Assembly (NCBI GenBank): GCA_023078685.1
Contig: JALGAS010000008.1
Location: 3,100,001 to 3,164,000, forward strand
DNA: 64,000 nt
Reading direction: 5' to 3'
Source of the DNA: Neopestalotiopsis rosae
Lineage: Eukaryota; Ascomycota; Sordariomycetes; Amphisphaeriales; Sporocadaceae
Part shown: piece by piece, positions 22,291-33,907 of the stretch
How positions within the stretch are numbered: the stretch's first letter is position 1
Layout of the letters: every line of letters starts with the position of its first letter
Made by a program: the position numbers and the translations under genes
The notes under the pieces: model-generated
What the model was told of the DNA's origin: nothing
The model's database searches: none
The model's input: the letters and a program-made list of their open reading frames with translations, nothing else

Positions 22291-25200
22291 TTATCGACCC
22301 CCTTTCCTTGCGTCCGCGGCACCAAGATCGCGTTCAACCATTTCTATGGCACTGAGACTAGGAAATCTCTTGCTAAAGTCCTGGATGTAGTCCTCCTTTT
22401 CCTGAGCCGTCATGTCAAGAGTCGGTCGGCCAGACAAGCCAAGGCCAACGAGCTGCTCAGTCGCGCCCGCAACATGGTTTGGTACAGCCGGCGCAGAGGC
22501 TCGTTGCTTGGTAGGAGATATCCGCCCCCCTGTGGGAATGCTGTTCAGGTGGGAAGGCTTTGGAGGCGCACTAGGTTTTGGGGTAGACGGTTTGGCTGGA
22601 GGATTCCCGGTAGTCATGCCGACTGGTTTTCGGGGAAGGTCCGGGAGGGTCTTTTCCGTTCGATTCGCTGCTGCCGCTGCGTCCGAGAATCGACCGTATC
22701 CCTCGGCTGTCTTTGGTGCGCTGGAAGGTTTTTGGCTCTCTTGCAACAGATTTTGCACTCTGTTCTGGATGCTCACAGCTCGAGAAACGCCACCGATGCT
22801 CCTGGGAGGTGCAGTTGCCGAACCGCCCGTGTCCCGAGCGGCCATTCGCTGGCGATATTCTGCGGCTGCAGCCTCCACCCTGCGCTCTTCCTCTGCCAAT
22901 GCTCGGGCCTCGGCGTCGCGTCGCTGCTCCGGCGTCATATCCTCTTGGTCGCCGAGTAGTCTGCCATCGTCACTCTTGCTGTCCGTAGCCTCAGAGCCGG
23001 CAATGGGAGTCAGCTCGCTGCGATCGAGTTCTTTGTAAGGAGAGGGCGTGCGCGCAGGTTGCGAGTTGCTGCCACCCTCGAATCGCTTGAAAGCATCGCC
23101 AAACTTGGTAGCCAGTATGTTCTTTGTTCCAGATAACGAGGTCAAACTAGACCGCTTGCTGTGTTTTGAAGGCTTATCCTTTCTCTTGTTATCGGTCTCT
23201 TCCATGGAGCGAAGGAAGTCCACGTTTGACTCAATTACCGTGTCTTCTTGGGGATCCAAAGCAGGAGATGATCTCGACGTGCCAGTCAGTTTGGGAGATC
23301 TTAGCGGTCGAGGGGCTGCCTCCTTCTCCCGCAGAAAATCCAAGTTGGACTCCAAGTAAGTACTCGTTGGTCTCGGGCGTCCTGACTGAGAAGTGGACTT
23401 GGCCAGAGGTTCCATGAGATCTGCACTTGGGCGGCCACCCTCAAGCGATGGTCTCGAAGACGAAGGATGGCGCAAATGGGCACTTTGCGACTGGAAAGAT
23501 GGAATTCGTTGATTTGCGCCTGGCCTCGGCTGGTTTGCATCTAGCATTAATTGTGGTGAGCCTATTTCTGGCTGACGCGGTAGGCTGGACGAGCGGTGGT
23601 GATCCGAAGACGGGAATCGGTAAATCGGAGGATAGTCGCGCTTCGGTATTTCCTGAGGTGGTGGTGTGCTGGTCATTGTACCTGTGGAAACCATTGCTGG
23701 ACGGCTCGGTGACTGGTAGATGGGTTGTGGCGGGGGAGATGCAATGGCCTGCAGTTCGGGATTGCTCGAGATGATTGCTGAAGCTCGGCTCATCTGACCC
23801 CCTTCCGGCTTTGATTGGGGCATTGGTGGTTTGCCGGCTGAGACTGGTGGAGGCGTCGTGGTCGAATTAGCAAGGGACTTTACTCTACTCAAGTCAGCCG
23901 ACAATCTGTTGGACGACTGGGGTACTCCAGACGCCCCCTGGGGCATGGCGAATGCAGCGTCAGCAACGCTTGCTGGCACTCTCTGACTGCCATCAAGTGG
24001 TGGTGAGACTGGGCTGTCAAACTCAAACTTGGAACCTTGGTCATGCAGAATTGCGAACTGATCCAGAGTAGGGAATCTAGATGAAAGCTCGTCTGCTCTG
24101 CCAGATTTGGAGCTCGACTTGGAGTCCAGTGCTGCAAAAGGATCGCCATTGGTAACTTTCATGGGGGTTGGACTTGGCTTCGAGGCTTGCGGTTGTGGTG
24201 CTGGAGGTTGGGCTGCTGCTGCTGCCGGCAATCGACCACGTCTCATTGGAACCACTTCTGGGATCTTTTGCTTTTCTTCTTGCGGTGGCGCAAACACAGC
24301 ACCGACGACTGGTGTGCTCTTTCCACTTGGTGGTGCTTGGGCTGCTGAAGAACCGGAACCAGCCCGGTTTGCATAGATCTGATAGACATTAGACAATAGT
24401 GATTATCAGGAGGTACAGATAAACTTACATCATGTATCGGGACCTCGCGTCCTTGCAAGAGACATCCTTCCTTAAGCACCTGGTATATATTTGGTCTCTG
24501 TCGCTGATCCTCTCGTAACATGGATGCTGTGGTAGAAGTTTAGCGACGCAAGCAGTGGAATGCACAACCGTCTCAACCTACCAATAAGGTGTTTTAACCT
24601 ATCAGAGAAGGCTGGATAACTCGGGAACTTGTAGCTGGCATTCAGGATGGCAAGCTGTCCCTGATCCTCGAAAGGGGTCGTGTAGTAGCAGAGCTTGTAC
24701 AACAACACGCCCAACGCCCATATATCTGACTTTTCGTCTATTGGCAGTTTTCTGTAAACGTCTATCATCTCGGGACTGCGGTACTGCATGGTAGTATGCC
24801 TCTGCACATCCTCATCCATGAGGCGGCACTCGACGATGCTCTGAGGTGCCGGCTTCGGAGCGGCCGCTGAGCCAAAGTCGCAGAGCTTGAACTTCCTCCT
24901 CGATCCGACCATGGTAATTAGAACGTTTTCGACCTTGAGATCTCGGTGTAGCAGCGGCGGCTTGAGGTAGTGCATACAGGCAACACCCTCAGCGATATCC
25001 GTAAATATGTTGAGGATCTCGGGCTCGGTCAGGCGGTGTTGTAGGCGGGTGTTCATAAAGTCAATCAGTCCTCCGCCATTGCAGTACTCCATGAGCAGGA
25101 AGACCTCGAAGCCACGGCCGCCCGCCATTTCGGAGGCGTGCGAGTCAATGTATGTGACAATGGGACGGTGGCCCTTGAGGCGCTTCATGGTCTCGACCTC

Positions 25201-25500
25201 GGTGCGCATGCCGCGCAGAGTCTCCTTGTCCGGCACGGCGACTCTCTTCAGCACGGCCAGGTCGGTGCCGTCGACGGCCTTGGGCAGCTTGACCAGGTAA
25301 ACGTGTGCGAAACCGCCCTCGGAAAGGTACTTTTGGATCACGACTCGATGCTCGCCGACCTGGATCTTGGTGCCAGGGGAGAAGGTGCCGGCGGGCGCAT
25401 TCGGTGCCTGCATGGGAACGACGGAGTGCTGCTGAGCGTAAGCGACCTGCTGCCCAGCGCGAGGGCCAGCCATCGGCATGGTGCCCCCATACTGTGCCAT
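22291..25500 (-). CDS. Ark1/Prk1/Akl1-family actin-regulating Ser/Thr kinase (NAK family)
   Basis: Predicted 1034 aa from exons 25500-24582, 24526-24429 and 24378-22291. Introns are 24527-24581 (GTAGGT...CAG) and 24379-24428 (GTAAGT...CAG); the joins give KHLIASMLRED and PIHD|IYANRA. The kinase domain (about residues 48-330) has a Gly-rich loop EGGFAHVYLV (61-70), lysine in AVLKRV (K85), HRDLKVENVL (185-194), DFGSAA (208-213), YRSPEMID and DIWALGVLLY. The ECRLMDEDVQRHTTMQYRSPEM activation segment is typical of NAK kinases. The remaining ~650 residues are Pro/Ser-rich and disordered, with PPRSIGG and PPKPS stretches (SH3 ligands) and a conserved-looking end, KRFPSLSAIEMVER. Yeast homologues phosphorylate endocytic coat proteins such as Pan1 and control actin patches. 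Length is normal for the family. Confidence 0.92.
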
Positions 25501-27350
25501 TGTGACTGAAGCTCTCGCGACTCTCTATCGGTTGAGTTGGGCGAGGTTGAAGGGAAGGAAATGGGAGAGCTTGTTGCTGAAGCCTGGCCGGTTGGGAGGT
25601 GGGACGGGGCGACTTGGGACTTGGTACTTGGGTGTGAAGTTGGCGACAAGGGGCTCAGTTCAATCGTCCTAATCGGCGGGCGGAGGCATTGAAGGAGGGA
25701 CAAGTTTTTGGGTGGCCGCAATCTGGTTTGTGCTCTTTCTTCTTTTTTTCCTTCGTTTTCGCAAATTTGTCTTTTGGTTTTTCCTTCTGTCCAAAATTTA
25801 GATGGACAAGAACAGAAGCCAAGTCGGATTGTGTGAGAAGAATCACAGAAAAAAAAAGAGTAGAGTTTCTAAAAACAACGACAATCGACCCTGCGCTGGT
25901 GTTCCTGTTCCATGGTTTGGGGCGCTATTGTTGCTACCTACGGCCAGTGGACGTGGGCTGTGTACTACGTACCGCGAAAGGCGGCGCTGCCGTCCTTCCT
26001 GTCCGTCCACCCCCACAAAGGGGCGGAACCAACTGGGTCGACCCGCCGGAACAATGGTCGCGCCTGTTGCCTTGAGTCGTTGCGCTGCACGTTAACTGTG
26101 GTAGCGTCACTGAGTTTGGCGGCATGTACGATTTGCTGTCAGGGGAAAGACGCTAAAAATGCCCTCAGGGATAAGGGGTTCAACAACAATCCGCTTCATG
26201 GGGACAAGAAAAGGTAAACCTCGGAATCCCGCCCTTTAGGTTTGTGCAATCACAAAGTATCAAATTCTTATACATAGTAAGTAGAAGCATACTCCAATTG
26301 GAGGGTCTAATTAGATGTTTCATAATCCCAGTTTCTTGAACGAGAGAACAAGTGAAAGACTTGCATCTCTACCATCACTAACTTCCTACTAGGCATCCGA
26401 TTAGTAAGAATTAGAGTCTTGGCCGCAATCGGCAATCGGAGCAAGGACTATAATTAGAGTATAACTTCTTGTCCCAACTTGCTATTTCTAGTTATTTTAC
26501 AATTGTATTTATTGTGATAAATCTGACATTTCTGTATGAAGAGACTTGTCCTCTCGCACGTACACACAGTACAGATTGATCAAGTCATGGGCTTGTGAGT
26601 TCGGATACCCGACATGACCCGGTGCTTCAAGATTCCTGATGAAATTGAATCTTATGGCTGTCTCTTGGAAAATTGGTTCATCTTGACTACCGAGGGCTGG
26701 AATCATTCTTATTCTCATAGATACTCTACTAATTACTCAATTGAATTACGTCTTGTCCTCGAATTCCTCTAGGCCGCCACCTTACGGTATGTGCACAGAC
26801 TGAACGTGCGAATAGACAAGATTCCAGATTGGGCAATATGTAGGCACCAGCATACCATACTATATTTGATCCACTTGTAAACCACCAGACTATAATCATA
26901 TTCGTGGGCTCCACCAACATACCCAAATCTTCGGATTGCTACAGAAAATCTGACTTATTCGCACATGAACGAGAATAAGTCTGACCATAAGATACACATT
27001 ATAGTGCGCACGATTATAGAGTTGGACCCTACTTTAATATATTTGGCGCGAGGTTGCTTCACAGTAGCTTAGGAAGGGAACTCCAGGACTCAAATATGCA
27101 AAAAAGATGTAATATGGAGCGTTCCCAGCAGATTGGGAGCAGAATTGTATTGGGGTCTTCAGGTTATAGGGTATTGGTATCAAAAATAGTTTCGAGCTAG
27201 ATGACTCTCAACTTCTCGTGCTATCATCTCCAGCACATGCATTCCAGGCAGTTGCAGGACTGCTTGGCACATTTCCAGGTCTATACTGTATTATATACTG
27301 TCTCTCACGAGGAGCAGACGCAATGCGAGATGTTCACCTCTACGAATCGT
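25501..27350. other. Intergenic
   Basis: Upstream region of the kinase and 3' flank of the amino-acid permease. A pyrimidine-rich minus/plus patch at 25736-25800 lies in the probable 5' leader of the kinase. No gene is recognised; the half nearer 27350 is AT-rich. Confidence 0.55.
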
Positions 27351-29178
27351 CTAGACAACAGCACGGACAATGCGCATAGGCAGGTTCTTCCAAGTCTTCA
27401 CGGGCATCGGCTCGTCCTCGGGCAGCAGTGCACGGAGGCCTGACTTGAGATCCATCTCGTGAACGCGCACAAACAGCTTTGTGTCACGGCTGTAGATCTT
27501 CCAGCCGATGTAGAACGCAATCACGACGGGGGCAGCAAGGAACAGTTGGAAGAATGTCTCGGCGTCGGGCGTGGCATCGGGGCTCGGCTAATTCGAAAAT
27601 GTCAATATGTTTACTTCATATATTCATTGCGGGGACGGAACCAAGAACTTACGTAGAGCGAGGTGTAAAATGTAGCAATGATGGCAAGGCAGTTGAGCAA
27701 CAGACCGAGCGAACTGCCAATAATGCCACCGGGGGCCTTGTATGGCAATTGGTTCAGGCCGTAACCCTGGTGCTTCCATCCCATTCTGAAGCGAATGTGG
27801 GCCAAGCAAATGGAACCCCAGATGAAGAAGGAAGACAGACCCGAAAGGGATAACAGCCAGTTAAAGATGGTACCCTGGTTACCGGCAACACCAATATAGG
27901 CAAGAACACCGAAAGCCAATTGGAGAACGACACACCAGATGGGACGGCCCTTCTTGTCGATGTACGCAAAAGGAGCGGGCCACATGCCGCGCTCAGCCAT
28001 AGCCTGGAGAGTACGGGTGGAACCGTATGTGCAAGAGTTGGCGACACTAATGACCGAGATGGTAATGACAGCGTTGAAGATGTGAGGCAGAACTTGAACA
28101 CCGGCATCTTGAATAGCCATGACAAAGGGCGAGAATTTGGTGTTGGCGGTCGAACCCTCGGTCAGGCGCTCATCATCGTAGGGCAGGATGAGACCGAGAA
28201 TCAGCAGGTTGATAACATAGAAGAAGAGGATACGCCAGAACACCTGCTTGGTGGCCTTGGGAATAGCCTTTCGGGGGTTGGCCGACTCGGCAGCAGCAAG
28301 ACCGCTAAGCTCCGTTCCAGAGAAGGAGAAAGCAGCGGTCGAGAAGACACCGGCAAAACCGTTGAAGCCGTGGTTGAAGGCACCGGGATCGTACCAATAT
28401 CTTGCGCCGATGTAGCCCTGGTCTCCGACACCACCACAGTTGTAGATTATACCGAACAGGATGAAACCGATACAGGCGCAGATCTTAATGATGGACAGGA
28501 TGAACTCGACTTCACCGTATCCACGGACACCAAAAATCTGAATAACGATGAGCAGGACCAGGAAAACACTGATCCAAATAGCGACATTGAGATCTGGTCT
28601 CCAGAAAGAAATGGTCAGGGAGGCAGCTGTGAGCTCAAAAGGCAAGACACAGAGCCAGGAGAGTGCGTAGTCCAGACCGACGGCGAAACCCCACGATGGG
28701 TCAACGAAGCGAACGACATAAGTGAAGAAGGCACCATTGACGGGATAGAGCACAGCCATTTCAGCCAAGGCTTGCATGGTGAAGAGCAGCATGAGACCGA
28801 CGATAATGTAGCAAATAACCTATTACACCTGGTGTTACAAAATGCAAAGCTTTGGTAGACGGTGACTAGGCACTGAACTTACCAGGGAGGCAGGGCCACC
28901 GTTTGCCAGAGCACTACCGGAACCAATGAAGAGACCAGCACCGATCGAACCACCTAGGTAACCATATTCATATTAGAGACTGACAGATTCGTAGACGGGT
29001 TTCGGTGTAGGGGTAGGCAAGGACGGCCCGTACCGATGGCAATCATCTGCATGTGCCGACTCTGAAGGTCCTTCCTGAGGGCGTCACCCCTCTTGGTGAC
29101 ACCGACTTCCTCATCGACGGGCTCATTGAGGTAATGCGTCCCGTCGACGGTGTTTTTGGGTTCTTCCTTATACGACAT
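27351..29178 (-). CDS. Amino-acid permease (APC/YAT family, INDA1/GAP1-like)
   Basis: Predicted 539 aa from exons 29178-29034, 28953-28883, 28819-27653 and 27587-27351. Introns are 28954-29033, 28820-28882 and 27588-27652, all with GT..AG ends and in-frame joins (AIG|GSIGAGLF, PASL|VICY, SLY|PSPD). The N-terminus is hydrophilic, then QSRHMQMIAIGGSIGAGLFIGSG, the substrate-binding TM1 signature of fungal amino-acid permeases. Later motifs are MAVLYPVNGAFFTY, SFSGTELSGLAAAESANPRKAIPKA (TM6 signature) and TMs to GWKIYSRDTKLF before a short cytosolic tail. The closest named relatives I recall are Trichoderma INDA1 and yeast general permeases; substrate range cannot be read from sequence. The ATG at 29178 is used because the in-frame extension upstream starts only with TTG. 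A TATATATC element lies about 155 nt upstream. Confidence 0.92.
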
Positions 29179-29330
29179 GGTGAAGGTCCTTCTCTCGCAC
29201 TGGATTCGGGACAAGCCGCGCGGGATGGGGTTGCGTTGGCGGTCGGCAAAGTGTGCGACTCGAGGGCAAACAAATAGGAGAAGAAGAGAGCGGAAGGGGT
29301 AGGCAGTGGAGGGTGAGGGAATATTCTAGG

Positions 29331-29339
29331 ATATATACT
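29331..29339 (-). promoter_or_regulatory. TATA-like element upstream of the amino-acid permease
   Basis: TATATATC on the minus strand about 155 nt before the ATG. It is the only good TATA match in the near upstream region. Confidence 0.3.
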
Positions 29340-32300
29340 ACTACTATTACCACTACTACCTACGACTCCAGCCGGCTGAGATGGTGCAGCAGTAGCAACA
29401 TGGTGCGCATAGGATGATCGCGTGGGATGGGATGGGTATGGGATAGGTATTATTGAGTGAGTGAGAGTATGGCCCTGGTCTGCACCTAGTACTGCCTTCC
29501 CTCCTACAAGGCAGTCAGCGCGCAAGAGAGGACGGAGAGGTCCTCCTCATCAGTTCTAGCAAGAGGCTAGGTACATTAGAGCCACCGGGGCAACCGCGTC
29601 TGGCTCGTCTGGAAGCTTGTCAAGCAGTCGCACATCGCACAAGAGATGCATCCAATATCAGCCAGGCATGCCAGGGTCCTTTTGGTACCTGTACAAGGGC
29701 GTATGGAGGGACCGGGGTATACAAGCTGGGCCTTGGGTGTGAAAACAATATTGCTCGGGCGTAGGTGTCACTTGTAGATAAACGCTCCGAGCACTGGGGC
29801 AAGACTTGAGCATTTCCATTGGGAAAGGTGCAAGGCGAGGCCGAGTGAAAGACATTTGGGGGGACCCATCGCTATCAGATTGGCCAGACTAGATTGTAAC
29901 AATTGTGTATCTCCGTAACTATCTAGGCTCGATCCGCGCCGGGTATCGATGATGTGCGGGAGATAAACCAGTTGATTTGACAATCTGGTAATCGAGTATT
30001 TCATAATCGTTTCATTCCCGATGTTGTCGAGGGATTTATCGCAGGTGTTGGTTATCATTCCTCCTGTAGGCTATTTTCGGGGCGAAGTGTAGTAAGTCAT
30101 TTCATTACATTCATATCCTTATCTGCCCAGGCATTTCTTTGATACGCTGCACATGTGGCACATTTCCAAAATCTCTGAGACAATTAACGCAACACAGCTG
30201 AGCTCTGTGTAAACAGTAGACTCCCTCTTTCGAGAAAGAAATCCAAATAAGATCGGATCATAATATTGCTCTGTAGTCGTTTGTGTTAGTGCAACCGTCG
30301 GAACTTGGCAGGTTGGCCACAAAGTCCACGCATTGTACGCGTCAAGTTCGCAGCCGAGGAACGATGAAAAGCTTAGCTAGAGGTACCAAATGGCAGGTTA
30401 ATCGCAGACCTACCCTAGAGTCTGTGCCAGGCTTCTACAAGCCTTCCAGCTCTTGGTATCAGGGTCCTTGTTTCGTCTCTCTAGAAGGTGATTGGTCTGC
30501 AAACGCCTCCCGAGGACTCGCCCGGGCTAGAGTGCTGCATGGAATATATAGATGGACAGCTGCTTAAGCTACCCAAGCGTTACTGGCGTGCTAGGCATTC
30601 AAATGGCAGAACAACCCCGGGGCTCTTTCCCCCCTGCTGCCGTTTTAGTGGCTACGGTCATATCTCTAGCATCCTTGCTAGCGGCATCCTCCACTATTCA
30701 ACCTTGCAGGTTACTGATAAGCCGCCAGACCAATCAGGAAGGTGCGCGGGTGAGGGAAGAGCGGGTGGTGCGCGGACGCTCGTTAAGCCGTGTGTGTGTT
30801 ACCTGACATTGGCAGTCTCACAGTGGCTTGAGTGGTTGTTCGTCTGCCTGCTGCCATCTTTTGTAAACTCTGTTTGAAAAAATCGTATCGAAATTCATTT
30901 GGTTCCGTCTGCTCGTGGTACAGTCTGCTCGTCTTGTGTGCTTTCAAAGATACCCAACAGCTTCCATTCAAGGCGGGTTGAAAGAGTGCCATAAAAGCCC
31001 TCTGTCAGCTCATCCGAGGTCGATTGTCATTTGAGTTTGCACAGAGAATGGCTGACCGTCGCGTGAGCTAACTACAATTGTGGCTGATAGCTTGATGACT
31101 TCTTCATCGTTTCCCGCCCCTACGTACATTCAGTCTCGAGGTACTATTACATCCACCGGTATTGAGACGAGGCGCTCGTATGTCAGGTCACCTGCTCCTT
31201 CACTCCCCGTTTTCGAGACCGAGTCTCCGCCAGACGAACCAACCAGGCGTTCTTGGCTGGATTGCCAGAAGTCCCCTTGCCTGATTCAACGAGACTTGAA
31301 CAGGCGATATTCTGGAAATGGTCAGTCTGCCACTCGGTTTCCTATCTGGAAATATTGCCCCGACCAATGCTTGGCCGATCCCGACTACTGTCCACCTCGC
31401 GCCATACGGTCGGTACCTATAGACTACTAGAGCCAAGCTTCTCGTCCTATGGGGCCTCCCCCATGAGACTTCTCGTTTCAGCACCTTGGTTCTCCCCAAT
31501 ACGCCGGCCGAATATGAAAGCCTACCTACCCAAGATGGAACGTTTTCATATAACCTCTGGTGGACCTTCCACCAGTGGTGAGGTCTTCATTAGAAACGAG
31601 CCGTCCGGCTCCGACGCGCTCAATGAAATGATCCCCCGCCAATTATATGCCGAGAATTAATGACCATCTCGCCAACACACAGTTGTACTTTGGCCCGCTG
31701 CTGTGATAGGTTCTCGCCTTACCACACCACGGTGCTCATGTCAGCCTGTACTGCGACATAGGGAACCGTCAGCTATGGCGACACCTTTCATGCATGCCCT
31801 TGGTTAGTCGCCACTGTCTATGCAGACATGCCCTCCATCAACAAGATGAGCCCATTTGACATTCGGCCAGTCGTATGTCGCCATGGCCCAAGCAAATGCA
31901 GCATTGCCTCCACATGAATGTCTTCTATCGTCCTTCTAGTGCTTCTAGAATCCTTCTTTTCGGTCCTGCTCCAAACACACGCTCGCTGCGGCTAGCATCC
32001 TGAACCTGATCATTGGATCGTCGAATGCTACAATAATCTGCAGAAGGACACCAACACCAAGTGGCCTGACCCGTGAATGCTACGTAGGAATTTAGGCTGC
32101 GTCCCAGAAAGGCAGTAGGTTATATGGAACCCAAGCGTCTGGGTCTACTCAGCATAATTTAAGCGGTCGTTGCATTACCGTCAAGACCGAAGTCTTTATT
32201 TCTGTTTGAAAACACCCTGCTTCAATACAACCAGGCAATATTGCGGCTGTTGTCAATGAGAAGCAAGATCCATGATTCGAATCATGTTGGAGGGAATCAA

Positions 32301-33907
32301 GCTTTCCCAAAGATGGTATCATAGAGTCGAGACCATGAGCTTGTTCAATGTTTGGGGCAAACTTTTGGACCGCTCGGTCCTATCTGAAGGTGATCTACAT
32401 GGATCGGCCATCCTGATACGACTATTTTTACTTTTCATTGTCCGTCTTTTTGCTTGAAACTAAAATGGCTTACTCATCGGTCGATTGAGCATACATTCTT
32501 TTCACTTGCACAAAACAGCAGCTCATAGAAATAACGCGCTGCACAATCGTCCTACGCGTATACTTAGCCTCTTATAACAGGATATTATTCGCCGCGAGAA
32601 TGATTACGCCTAAATCAGCAGGCAGTTGCCCTCGATCGATAATCACACAGGGCAAATGACCAAATAAGTAAAGTCAAGTTCAACGAACAGCTACTGCTTT
32701 TGAGGCAATCGCTGGCAGCCTCCGGTAACAGACGCCTTGTAGACATCAGGCATGTCGTCTTCCAGCGTCCGTTTGGGGACTGCTAACCAGGATGAGAATC
32801 CTGCGGGAGCTCAGCGGTCTTTGGGTCAGCAAGAGCATGCCCGGTCTTCCTTCGAACGCGGAAGCTGACCATCGCACCATCCCCACGGCGCGCAACCGCG
32901 GCGCAGTTGCTTCTCAGACGGTATACGGCTGCCGCAGTAGTAGCACGGAGTAATTGTATGTAGGTAGCCAGGCCAGGGAGGGGTCCTTTAGGCGAACAGT
33001 AAGGCGTATCCCGGATTTTTGACGCCATGGCCCTATTGGGGCAAGACGCCCGATCAAGGTGCCAGTCTGCACGAGACTGTGAGATTACTTCCTACGCACC
33101 TGGGTTAGGTGGTCAGCCCGGGTGGTATGCCAATGTTCTGGAGTCGCTTCATAGGATTGCCAAGGGAGCCTGGGCAAATGGATATTCTGCACGTATCATG
33201 ACAAGGCCACCAATCCGTGTTCGCGCCTGCACTTCCTGGAGTTATTATACGAGATTGCTGCTTGGGTTTTTTTCATCCTGCTACTTCTTATACAGGTCTT
33301 GAGGTTCCAAGGTGACCGCCCAGACTTATTCGCTCACGGAAAATCTGTACATGGTACGTGGGCCAAATCGAGAACAGCTTCAAGGCCTTGTATAGCTGAT
33401 AGGTTCCATCATTTCAGGGTGCATCGCTGTTATTCCCTTTTCCACTCAGCCAATCAATCTGTTGTGGGCATTGGGCCCTTCTGCTTTCCACTGAATAACC
33501 GTCATGATCATATCACATGACAAGCGATCTATGTTATATAGAATGCTCTGCACCTAGCCCACTGTCCAGCAATCGAAGTCAAGCGGTGGCCAATATAGCT
33601 TTATGTGGAAAACAAGAAGATCACGTAAAAGTTCGTTGAGATCATTCAATGTGCAATTCGCGAGTCTCAAGCGATGATTTGGCCTGTCAAGATTGTGTCT
33701 CGGCAGTCTATCATCATGATCATCAAGCGAACGCTGACAGCTTTGACTCCAGATAAGCCAATACTTCACTTCTGTAAAGCTAATAATCAACTCATTGAGT
33801 CCAGAGGGTGAATATGGGAGTCACATGGATCCCGTTGACAGCAAGGTCTAGTCTGACAAAGATTCTCGTATCCTCCGATTCGCTACCCACCTATGCCCAT
33901 ATGAGCA
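29340..33907. other. Intergenic, gene-poor
   Basis: No intact gene. It includes the permease promoter, a decayed reading frame at about 31256-31583 (listed separately) and short overlapping ORFs without motifs. The 33027-33302 ORF starts with ATG but has no recognisable domain and no composition bias, so it is not called. Confidence 0.5.
31256..31583 (+). pseudogene. Decayed reading frame, family not recognised
   Basis: One plus-strand frame reads as protein-like sequence across several stops: GDILEMVSLPLGFLSGNIAP, then TNAWPIPTTVHLAPYGRYL, a TAG, LLVLWGLPHETSRFSTLVLP, then FSYNLWWTFHQW and a TGA. The stops (TGA, TGA, TAG) can each arise from CGA or CAG by a single C-to-T change, the kind of mutation expected from RIP. 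No family is identified and no intact start was found. It may be a coincidence of composition, so confidence is low. Confidence 0.22.

Noticed and set aside
22412..23038. 208-codon plus-strand ORF, and others at 22.1-24.4 kb
   Set aside because: Antisense shadows of the disordered C-terminal half of the Ark1-type kinase.
27920..28858. 312-codon plus-strand ORF
   Set aside because: It lies exactly antisense to the amino-acid permease exons. It is a shadow frame produced by codon bias of the real gene.
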